Shown: one piece after another, positions 45,828 through 53,939 of the stretch
Numbering within the stretch: the stretch's first letter is position 1
Layout: each line of letters begins with the position of its first letter
Source of the DNA: Endozoicomonas sp. SCSIO W0465
GTDB lineage: Bacteria; Pseudomonadota; Gammaproteobacteria; Pseudomonadales; Endozoicomonadaceae
Assembly: GCF_023716865.1 (NCBI RefSeq)
Contig: NZ_CP092417.1
Coordinates: 4,194,001-4,258,000, forward strand
Reading direction: 5' to 3'
Length of the DNA: 64,000 nucleotides
Position numbers and translations under genes: made by a program
Notes under the pieces: generated by a model
What the model was told of the DNA's origin: nothing
What the model saw: only the letters and a program-made list of their open reading frames with translations
Database searches by the model: none

Positions 45828-46319
45828 TATCAAGAAGAGACGCCTGACATTTATTGCATTCTTTAACCGGAAGGTACTCAATATAGTCAGGGATATCGAC
45901 CTGTTTAAGACAAGTGCCCTGATGCCCTTTCTTTCCACCGGCTTTATTACCAGAAGACTGTCTCAGACTTTTAGGATTGGGTTTTTCATCCGATGGATCG
46001 GTACCTTTATCTGCGGAAAGGTCGTCAGAATGATCTGGAGAATTACTGTTTTTACAAGGTTTTTGATAACCATCAGACGATGGCGGCTTGCTGCTGTTTT
46101 GACTGTTCTTGCCAACCTTTTCTTCCAATTCTCGACATCGCTCTTCCAGACAGGCAACTCTCATCCGCAGCTCTGCATTCTCTTTCAAGAGAATCTCAGC
46201 CGACATAGTTGCGGGTAGTTCTGGAATCATGCTGGCGAATATTGTGGAAAAATGGTGCTTAAGAGGATGGTATAAAAATCAGAAAATTCCAGATTTATGT
46301 GGGGGTGCTGAACAGTTAC
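45828..46319 (-). mobile_element. Truncated IS66-type element (492 bp)
   Basis: Matches 40764-41255 of the complete IS66 element at the same length (492 bp), including the right terminal repeat and the first 135 or so codons of the transposase. The remainder was lost at the junction with IS4-type copy B. Its right end supplies the stop codon of the neighbouring gene. Confidence 0.95.
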
Positions 46320-47029
46320 TCTGGATCTTTCATCCTTTCACGATAACGCTCCCTTCGGTGCTGATTTATCAGTTTTCTTTTTTCGAAGTCTTGTTTTTTT
46401 TCATTATATTGCTCTCTTTTGTATCCAAAACGTGAACAATTACCTTCAACTGTTTCTTCTGCCGGAGTCGTTTGAACATCACTTGACGTTTGGTGCAGGT
46501 TTGGTGGGTTAACTACTGAAACTGTCCGGTAATTTTCCGGGTCAGAAATTCTGCCAGTAAGATTAGTTAACTGACCACCTGGATTCTGATGGTATGCTGG
46601 TGTGGGCTCGCTAATCTCAGGCTCGCTTCCTGATAAGCGTACCGGCTGAATAAAAGGAATGCCTGGTATTATTGATAGCGCGTCATCGACGGATTCATCA
46701 CAAGAACTCCAGGGTACATATTCATCAAGAACTGATTTTGGCATGTCAGGAATATCAGTACTGAAAAAGTTTGCTGTATCAGGAAGTGTTAGGGGTTCGA
46801 CATCATATTCATGCAATAAATTAAACGGATGATCGTTATCTTCGAGCTTATCTGATTGGTTATGGTAAACAGAAACAGGAGTGTTCAACGCCTGTGCAGA
46901 CAACCCCTTATAGGTCATGCAGGGTTCGCTTAAGCAACAATCATACGTTTGTTCTAATAAATCCAATGAGCCAGCGCAATAATCAGAAATGAAAGGATCG
47001 AATGAAGTTAACTTATTTGAGAGATCCAT
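46316..47029 (-). pseudogene. Unknown protein, C-terminus cut off by the IS66 insertion
   Basis: 237 residues as read, but the TAA stop is made of IS66 terminal bases (GAG-TAAC), so the natural gene was longer. The first about 190 residues are acidic and low in structure (DNDHPFNLLHEYDVEPLTLPD). The end switches to a basic, repetitive stretch (KKQDFEKRKLINQHRRERYR) that looks like the start of a nucleic-acid-binding or coiled repeat region. No family recognised. It lies downstream of the ankyrin gene on the same strand and may be part of the same accessory unit. Confidence 0.55.
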
Positions 47030-47289
47030 TGAGTTTCTGCTTGATTGGAAATAATTCTATTATTTTGGTTGGGGTGTTGGTGTAGTCTGGGATTCACTGA
47101 TAGGTCTGACAGCACCCTTTGTTCAGGATTTTGAAGATGATTAACCCCAACTGGCACTTTTTTAAAACTGGACCCACTGAGAGGGTTTTGACAGCTTTTA
47201 TTGCATGGGATCAGGGAGTAATTGACTGGCGCCATTTGTTCAACTTTCGGCCCCAATGCTAAGCGACTTTGCTGCGGTGAGCTAACCAA
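47008..47289 (-). CDS. Doubtful small open frame, 93 residues
   Basis: Begins at a TTG 20 nt after the ankyrin gene and overlaps the next gene by 22 nt. The sequence is Gln/Asn/Ser-rich with no recognised motif, and there is no good ribosome-binding site. It could be the displaced 5' part of the following gene, separated by a frameshift, or non-coding. Confidence 0.3.
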   Translation of the reverse strand: MVSSPQQSRLALGPKVEQMAPVNYSLIPCNKSCQNPLSGSSFKKVPVGVNHLQNPEQRVLSDLSVNPRLHQHPNQNNRIISNQAETQWISQIS

Positions 47290-47309
47290 AGGTATTCCAT
47301 TTCCTAACC

Positions 47310-50300
47310 TCAGGGATAAAACCAGGATTCCAAAACCTCCTTTAACTCACTTTTGAGCGTCCCGGGAATTGGCATTGTTTTGACATAATTAAAGGCAGTG
47401 ACAATGGATGGATGGTGGGTCCTGACGGTTCTGGCAACAACTGACAGACACTTATGCGCCAACTTATTTTGGTAATCAAATTTATTGAAACGAGCAAATG
47501 CCTGATCAATCTGTGCATCAGAAGCACCTTCCTGACATCGAATTTTCAGAACTTGCAACAGCCAACGTTTTTGATTGGACGATAACGACTGGACCAGACC
47601 AACTCGCCGGACGACAGAAGTCATTTTAAATAAAGTGGCATAGAGTTTCTTTTTCGGATCATGGAAGTCAACGGAAGCTGTCATAGCTCGATTGATGTCT
47701 TTTTTTGTTAAATGAACTCCGTTAAGGAGTAACCATTTAGACAATGTATGATGAACGTGAAATATCGCCCGTGACAATGTCCCTTGCCCAAGTGGATTTA
47801 CCCAGTGAATAATATCCATCCCTTGCTCATAGAGCCAACGGACCATGGGCAGATGGCCTGCTTCGATAGCAGCATCCAAAACACTGAAGCCCCTTGGACC
47901 AGCAAAGTGAAGATCAACGCCTTGCTTATGTAACCATTTAACAATATGGAATTGGCCATTTCGGGCCGCAGAGTAAGCAGCGTCAAAGTGTACTTCATCA
48001 CCGGGATGAATAGCCATGAAGTAAAGGCCCTGATCCTTTAGCCATTGCAGTATATGTAAATGTCCACCAGAAGCGGCCGCTTCCAGCATCGTTCTATAAA
48101 CGCCCTCGATACCATCAGCATACTGAATGCTCGCTGTCTGTTGACACAGCCACTTAAGTATCCGCAAATCCCCCCACTCCGCCGCCAGAGTAAAGCAAGT
48201 ATCGCCACCATCGGTAAGGATTTGCCAATTTGTTCCCACCTGGAAGCACCACTTAACCATCGGTAAATGGTTTCCCAAAAGCGCGCACAACATAGCTGAA
48301 TCGTCAGGATGATCCAGATTAAAACCCAGCTGATGCAACCATTGAAGAAACTCAAGCTGCCCTGATTGAGCGACCCAAGTGATGTGGCCGATCTCCCTGT
48401 AATCAGACTGAAAAGTAGCCCCTCGCTGAAAGAGCCACTTTGCCACTTCAAAGCGGGCTTCAACAACCGCTATATCCAGAGCGCTGCGACCACTAGCGTT
48501 CTTTTGATGAATATCCACACCTTGTTCATATAACCACTGAATCACTGGAAGATGGCCTTTTTCTGCGGCCAGCATCAGGGCATTTTCTCTATCATGGTTA
48601 AGATGATGCAAGTTATAGCCCTTTTGCCAAAAGCAATTAACCAGAGCCAGATATCCATTTTTTGCCGCCAGCATCAGGGGGCTATTACCGCGCTTGTCGA
48701 AACAAGAGACATTCATTCCCACAAGGTAGAACCAAACCGCTAATGACTGGCGAGAACATCTCAGGGCAAGCAGCAAGAGATCTGGGTAACGCTGATGTAA
48801 AGCGATGCGTTGACCCAGCCATTTAACGACGGAAACATGACCATAAATGGTAGCCAGTGCCACAGCATCATCACCTTCGTTATTGCGACCGCCCAAAACA
48901 TGCCGGAAACTGAGCCATTGGACAACACTTAAATGCCCCTTACTGGCGGCCAGATTGAGGGCACTGTCACCGAGTTTATTGAAATGATGAAGGTCCACAC
49001 CCCGATTATGAAGCCAACGTACCATATCGAGATTACCGCACTGGGCTGCCAGCATAAGGACATTATTTCCGCACTCAGTGATATGAGAAAGATCAACCCC
49101 CTGTTGAAAAAGCCACTGTACCACCGATAAATGGCCATAGCTGGCGGCAAGAGACAAGGCACTGTCCTTACCACTGGAATAACGGTTAGAATTATTGGCA
49201 CAATCAAGCCCGAAACCTTGCTGATGAAGCCAACGCACTGCAGCCAGCTGTCCTTTCTTTGCTGCCAGCATAAGTGCATTATTGCCAGAATAATCTGTGT
49301 GGTGGATATTAAGCCCTTGCCGTTTTAACCACTGCGCCAGCTCAATATGACCATTACTCACGGCCAGAACGAACGCATTACAACCAAAACGTTGGGGTAT
49401 GGAAGCACTGCCATCACTCGCTATCTGATCCATGTCAACATCCACTGAATGCAACCACTGAACCATTGCCAATGAGCCTGCCATGGCAGCCAGAGTAACA
49501 GCATTGTGGTGCTGTTGGTTAATTTGGTGAATATTCAACCCTTTTTGCCACAGCCATTGACTCGCTTTCAGGTAACCTTTGCTTACTGCCAGAGTAAAGG
49601 CGTTATCGCCATTGTGATTTACCTGATGGATATCAACGCTTGATAGCGCAAGACTCTCCATCAGTTCCATAAAGCCACTGCCAGCAGCCAGCATGAAGGC
49701 ATTATTGCCGTCTCTGTCAACGTAATGGATATCTGCGTCCAGTGAACATAACCAACGAGCCGTGGGTTCATGATGGCTGGCGGCCAGGGTCAGGGCACTG
49801 TCATGCTTTTTGTTAATCTGATGGATATTGGCTCCGTGTTGCAAAAGCAGCCGGGCCACTGTGAGATGTCCGCCCGAAACGGCCAGGAGCAAAGGACTGT
49901 TACCACATTGATTGGTTTGATTAATGCCGGAAAGCGCCTTTGGAAGCAAACTTTCGAGGAGTTCAACATGCCCACAATCTGCCGCATACATCAGACAGTT
50001 ATTACCATTATGATCGATCTGACAGGGATTGACGCCCATTCGCAACAGCCATTGAACCACAGGTAAGTGGCCGCCTTTAATGGCATGATGAAGAATAGTA
50101 CGACAGTCTGGATATATTTTATGGATATTCACGTTTTGGGTACAGAGCCATTGGATGATCTCAATATGGCCCTCCCGGGCAGCCAGTGACAGGGCATCAC
50201 TCACCTCGTTATTGTAGTGGGTGAGTGTGCCCCCGTGCCCTGCCAGCAACTGGGCCACTTCCAAATGGCCGTTTCGGGCTGCCAGCATCAGCGCAGTATT

Positions 50301-51158
50301 GCCTTCGAAATTCTCCTGATTGACATCAAGCGGTGTGGTGATGAAATTTCTCGCACTGTCCAATAACCAGTGCAGTAAAGGAAGTTGTCCACTGCCCGCT
50401 GCCAGGGTCAGGACATTATCGCCGTTAAGATTGCACTGGTAAATGTTGACGCCCATCACCACCAGCCATTTCACCACCAGCAGATGCCCGCCGGGGGCCG
50501 CCAGCGTCAGAGCGTTATCACCCTGATGATTCACATGAAAGATATCAACCTCTTCCAGATCAAAACGCGTCAAAATGTCATGCTGGCCAGTTTGTGCGGC
50601 CAGCATCAAAGCGTTATTACCGGCGTGATTAAGATGATGAATATAAGCGCCTTCCCGGACCAGACGGTTGATTTCTTCACCCTGGCCATTTTGTGCTGCC
50701 AGACACAGAGGGGTGTTACCGTTGCTGTCCCCACGGTCAATATCTGCCCTTCTGCAACGCTTGACAGGCACTATTGGATCGTCACCACCAGGGCAGGGAG
50801 CATTGACTCGAACCTCTGGCTCTGAATCGGGAATATGGCATTTCCGCTTGCGTGATAAGTTGCCAGTCGAGCAGTCCAGAGTGCTGGCCACCGTATTAAT
50901 GCAATGATTATCTGATTCTGGCAATTCTGAGACAGCGGGCAATGGTGCAGGAGATGGTGCAGGAGATGGTGCATGAACTGGTGCAGGAGATGATTGGGTT
51001 ACACTGATGTTATTCATATTGATTGACGTTTTGATAGAATTTAATTCCCTGTATCCCAGAGAAGCGGTAGTCCATTTCAGCATATCAGCAGCGGATTGGT
51101 CAGAATGAACGTCCGACAATAAATCTATTGGACACCAGCAGGCCGTCTGAATTCCCAC
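47310..51158 (-). CDS. Giant ankyrin-repeat protein, 1282 residues
   Basis: From about residue 147 to 1190 the protein is a solenoid of roughly thirty ankyrin repeats with the recurring pattern GNNALMLAAxxGHLxxVQWLxxQGVxxH. Ankyrin stacks bind other proteins; such long ones are typical of symbionts and intracellular bacteria. The N-terminus has a Pro-Ala repeat (APSPAPSPAP, about 63-75) and two basic clusters that resemble nuclear localisation signals: SRKRK (about 102-106) and PVKRCRR (131-137). The last about 90 residues are not ankyrin. No signal peptide. The start is uncertain: GTG at 51158 gives the full length; ATG codons at 51083 and 51017 are alternatives. Presumed secreted effector, by family habit only. 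Confidence 0.9.
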   Translation of the reverse strand: MGIQTACWCPIDLLSDVHSDQSAADMLKWTTASLGYRELNSIKTSINMNNISVTQSSPAPVHAPSPAPSPAPLPAVSELPESDNHCINTVASTLDCSTGNLSRKRKCHIPDSEPEVRVNAPCPGGDDPIVPVKRCRRADIDRGDSNGNTPLCLAAQNGQGEEINRLVREGAYIHHLNHAGNNALMLAAQTGQHDILTRFDLEEVDIFHVNHQGDNALTLAAPGGHLLVVKWLVVMGVNIYQCNLNGDNVLTLAAGSGQLPLLHWLLDSARNFITTPLDVNQENFEGNTALMLAARNGHLEVAQLLAGHGGTLTHYNNEVSDALSLAAREGHIEIIQWLCTQNVNIHKIYPDCRTILHHAIKGGHLPVVQWLLRMGVNPCQIDHNGNNCLMYAADCGHVELLESLLPKALSGINQTNQCGNSPLLLAVSGGHLTVARLLLQHGANIHQINKKHDSALTLAASHHEPTARWLCSLDADIHYVDRDGNNAFMLAAGSGFMELMESLALSSVDIHQVNHNGDNAFTLAVSKGYLKASQWLWQKGLNIHQINQQHHNAVTLAAMAGSLAMVQWLHSVDVDMDQIASDGSASIPQRFGCNAFVLAVSNGHIELAQWLKRQGLNIHHTDYSGNNALMLAAKKGQLAAVRWLHQQGFGLDCANNSNRYSSGKDSALSLAASYGHLSVVQWLFQQGVDLSHITECGNNVLMLAAQCGNLDMVRWLHNRGVDLHHFNKLGDSALNLAASKGHLSVVQWLSFRHVLGGRNNEGDDAVALATIYGHVSVVKWLGQRIALHQRYPDLLLLALRCSRQSLAVWFYLVGMNVSCFDKRGNSPLMLAAKNGYLALVNCFWQKGYNLHHLNHDRENALMLAAEKGHLPVIQWLYEQGVDIHQKNASGRSALDIAVVEARFEVAKWLFQRGATFQSDYREIGHITWVAQSGQLEFLQWLHQLGFNLDHPDDSAMLCALLGNHLPMVKWCFQVGTNWQILTDGGDTCFTLAAEWGDLRILKWLCQQTASIQYADGIEGVYRTMLEAAASGGHLHILQWLKDQGLYFMAIHPGDEVHFDAAYSAARNGQFHIVKWLHKQGVDLHFAGPRGFSVLDAAIEAGHLPMVRWLYEQGMDIIHWVNPLGQGTLSRAIFHVHHTLSKWLLLNGVHLTKKDINRAMTASVDFHDPKKKLYATLFKMTSVVRRVGLVQSLSSNQKRWLLQVLKIRCQEGASDAQIDQAFARFNKFDYQNKLAHKCLSVVARTVRTHHPSIVTAFNYVKTMPIPGTLKSELKEVLESWFYP

Positions 51159-51288
51159 AGTAACAAAAAAGTTTCCCTAAATTTCAGGACAATTCCTAAG
51201 CGCCATTTCTACCTGAAGGCAGCTTTTTTATTGTAAATTCGTGTTCCATCATTAAGTAGCTACCTCGAATAACCTCCTCTGATGTCAA

Positions 51289-51942
51289 TTACCAGACAAA
51301 GTTGGACTTCGCCATTTCTCCGTTATCCACCAGAATATCCTGTGCGGTCATGCTACGATTGACAGTCGCCATGAAGTAAACCCATTCCGCAATTTCTTCA
51401 GCACTGGCCCATTTGGGCAGTAGTGTTTCAGCCATAATGGCCCGCCATTTATCAGGATCGTCCATTACCGGCCGGTTCAGCTCGGTGAGTACGCCTCCCG
51501 GTGAAATACTGTTGCAGGTGGCACCGTATTGAGCGACCTGCAATGCAGTCCATTTTGTGTAGGCAACTACACCGCCTTTGGAGGCAACATACTCCGGAAA
51601 TTCGGCACCGGAATGGGCACTGGCAGAGGCCACATTGACAATGGACTGAATCGCCGGCTGCAAACCATAGAGTCTGGTACAGTTCATTACCCCACCCAAA
51701 TTGATGGCGATATCCTGCGAGGTATTTTGCACTCCGGCATTGTTGATCAGATGGGTTACCTCCCCGATTTCAGGGAGCGACTCAAGGTCAGACACATCAG
51801 CCAGTACATGATGGTAGCGTTCATTGACGAGCTTGCCCGGGTTAATATCGATACCCACCACAGTGATGCGCCGATCCTGCAAAAAACGCTCACAGACAGC
51901 CAGGCCGATACCTGCACTGGCTCCGGTAATGATGACTTTCAT
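51289..51942 (-). CDS. Short-chain dehydrogenase/reductase
   Basis: 217 residues: Rossmann motif ITGASAGIGLAV, cofactor Asp (VVGIDIN), NNAGV loop, catalytic Ser (NVASASAHSG) and YVASKGG. I chose the ATG at 51942 since it overlaps the yhhQ stop (ATGA), a sign of translational coupling; a start 12 nt upstream is also possible. Substrate unknown; the pairing with yhhQ is the only hint. Confidence 0.86.
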   Translation of the reverse strand: MKVIITGASAGIGLAVCERFLQDRRITVVGIDINPGKLVNERYHHVLADVSDLESLPEIGEVTHLINNAGVQNTSQDIAINLGGVMNCTRLYGLQPAIQSIVNVASASAHSGAEFPEYVASKGGVVAYTKWTALQVAQYGATCNSISPGGVLTELNRPVMDDPDKWRAIMAETLLPKWASAEEIAEWVYFMATVNRSMTAQDILVDNGEMAKSNFVW

Positions 51943-52631
51943 GTGCGCTCCCATATTTCCCTGACCTTGATCTTTCTGCACAAATACACGACAGGTGTAT
52001 CACACATACTGGTCACCAAAAAAATACCGTAGCTGGTGATGATGATACTGAGCAGATCCATTACCGGAAACGTGCCGTAAAAAGCGCCAAAAGTGAACAA
52101 AACTGCATTTAACAGCTGGGAGATCATGGTGGAAGCATTATTTCGCAGCCATAGATATTTCTCGTTAAACCCTGTCCAGTGCCATATTTTGTGGTACAGC
52201 CATACATCAAAGCGCTGCGCAATGGCATAAACCAGCAGGCCGGTAATCATCAGGCGTGGAGTATTGCTGAAAATTGCCTGTATATGTGGCATGGCAAAAT
52301 CCAGTGTATTGGGCATGAAATACAGCCAGCTTTGGGAAATAACAATAAACAGAGCCGAGGTGAAAAAGCCCACATTTACCGCATAATTGGACCATTTTTT
52401 ACCGCCAACCTCGCTGAGAATATCGGTTATCAGGAAGGTGGTGGCAAACATGATATTCCCCAGGGTCATGTCCATACCGAAGGCATTGATCTGCACCAGT
52501 ACCTCAATATTAGCGGCCACGATGGCCAGCACGGTGTAACACAGAAGCCCCAATTTACCGAACAGCCGGTAGGTTAAAATGACCATGCCGTAAAATAAGA
52601 AAAGCTGGCCAATCAATAGTAATTCGTTCAA
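51939..52631 (-). CDS. yhhQ: Queuosine precursor transporter (VUT/YhhQ family)
   Basis: Imports preQ-type precursors for the queuosine modification of tRNA. 230 residues with six or seven membrane helices; family segments ATTFLITDILSEVGGKKWSNYAV and WLRNNASTMISQLLNAVLFTFGAF with the conserved SQ pair. Normal length. Confidence 0.9.
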   Translation of the reverse strand: MNELLLIGQLFLFYGMVILTYRLFGKLGLLCYTVLAIVAANIEVLVQINAFGMDMTLGNIMFATTFLITDILSEVGGKKWSNYAVNVGFFTSALFIVISQSWLYFMPNTLDFAMPHIQAIFSNTPRLMITGLLVYAIAQRFDVWLYHKIWHWTGFNEKYLWLRNNASTMISQLLNAVLFTFGAFYGTFPVMDLLSIIITSYGIFLVTSMCDTPVVYLCRKIKVREIWERT

Positions 52632-52836
52632 GTGTACTCTCTGCTATCAACTGTTTTTTTGGTGTTGCAGGTAACGATTAACGGATGTTTGAAGGCACTT
52701 TTCAATACCAACATATACCGAATTATATGGGGCAGACGTTAGAAATATATAATTCCCAAGGCTAGCTACTTATAATAAGTGATTATCAGGTGAGACAAAT
52801 TCCTTGTCGTTCAGACCGGGACTGAAGAGGTGATGT

Positions 52837-53151
52837 ATGGGAATGAAAGAAAATATCATCGATAAGCTGAATGAGTCCTTGCAGAACGACGTTATCGAGG
52901 TAACCAATGAGAGCCATCTGCACAACACGCCTCCGGGTTCCGAGTCACACTTTAAGGTCGTGATTGTCAGTGAAGCATTTCAGGGAAAAATGCCGGTTAA
53001 GCGACACCAGATGATTTACGGGCTACTGGCTGACGAACTGCGCGAGCAGATCCATGCGCTGGCCCTACACACCTACACACCAGGCGAATGGCAGGCAAGA
53101 AACCAGGCTGCCCCGGCATCACCCGATTGTCTTGGTGGTAATAAAAAGTAA
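52837..53151 (+). CDS. bolA: BolA family protein
   Basis: 104 residues with the BolA fold: IIDKLNESLQNDVIEVTNESHLH, the invariant SHFKVVIVSEAFQGKMPVKRHQMIY and the helix LREQIHALALHTYTPGEW. BolA proteins bind [2Fe-2S] clusters with monothiol glutaredoxins and affect cell shape and stress responses. AGAGGTGA lies just ahead of the ATG. Confidence 0.93.
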   Translation: MGMKENIIDKLNESLQNDVIEVTNESHLHNTPPGSESHFKVVIVSEAFQGKMPVKRHQMIYGLLADELREQIHALALHTYTPGEWQARNQAAPASPDCLGGNKK

Positions 53152-53186
53152 CCGGGCTGGATCGTCAGATAGTGAAAACAATCGCA

Positions 53187-53810
53187 CTACTGCGCAATTG
53201 AAGTATGCAGCCCACACTCTCGATGTCCGTATATTTTCGTCGGGTCGTAGTAATCTGCTTCAATCGGCAGATCGTGGGTGACCAGGTATTCCTCAACATC
53301 AAGTTCAGTCCAGTTCAGGAACGGCGCCACACGGTAATAACCCTCTTTCGTCAAACTGACCACTTCAAGGTTCTGCCGGAATTCGGTCTGGTCCTTTCGG
53401 ATTGCAGTCAGCCAGTAATCCGGTGCTGATGCGTTCATGGCACGGGCAAAAGGCTCCAGTTTCACCTGGCGGGTAAACTCATCATGTTCCGGGGTATCGA
53501 CCTCCGGTACACCACCATAAACAGCATCACGAAAGCCACGACTGTACTCCGGGTGAAAGATCCGGATATTGAGGTTCAGACGCTGAATCAGCTGGTCAGC
53601 AAAGCGATAAGTAGCTTTAGTACCATAACCCGAATCGATCCAAACCACCGGAATATCGGGCTTGGCCTGCGTGGCCATATGGATGATGGCCGCTTCGTGC
53701 GGCCCGAAGTTGGTGGTAAGCAAGGGTTTTCCCGCACGCTGGACAGCCCACTGAATAACAGCCTGCGGACTCAGTGTCGACAGTTCCTGATTGATCATCT
53801 TCAAATTCAT
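53187..53810 (-). CDS. cysH: Phosphoadenosine phosphosulfate reductase
   Basis: Reduces PAPS to sulfite in assimilatory sulfate reduction with thioredoxin. About 207 residues from the ATG at 53810 (MNLKMINQEL); upstream ATGs would add up to 12 residues. Motifs: TTNFGPHEAAIIHM (P-loop-like), VVWIDSGYGTKATYRF, AIRKDQTEFR, and the C-terminal ECGLH with the catalytic cysteine. No second Cys-Cys pair is seen, so it is of the PAPS type lacking an iron-sulfur cluster. It is shorter than the E. coli enzyme (244), mainly at the N-terminus. Confidence 0.9.
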   Translation of the reverse strand: MNLKMINQELSTLSPQAVIQWAVQRAGKPLLTTNFGPHEAAIIHMATQAKPDIPVVWIDSGYGTKATYRFADQLIQRLNLNIRIFHPEYSRGFRDAVYGGVPEVDTPEHDEFTRQVKLEPFARAMNASAPDYWLTAIRKDQTEFRQNLEVVSLTKEGYYRVAPFLNWTELDVEEYLVTHDLPIEADYYDPTKIYGHRECGLHTSIAQ

Positions 53811-53939
53811 TATTTTCCCCATCAACCCATAACTCAATGGAGGCACTATATGATTGATGACTTATAACCACAAAGACTAATATGGACTATAAATATTACT
53901 TAATTCAATAATCAGACTCTGTTGCTGCTATCGTCAGCC

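Noticed and set aside
49770..50066. Several 60-146 residue plus-strand open frames inside the ankyrin gene
   Set aside because: All are antisense shadows of the repeats.
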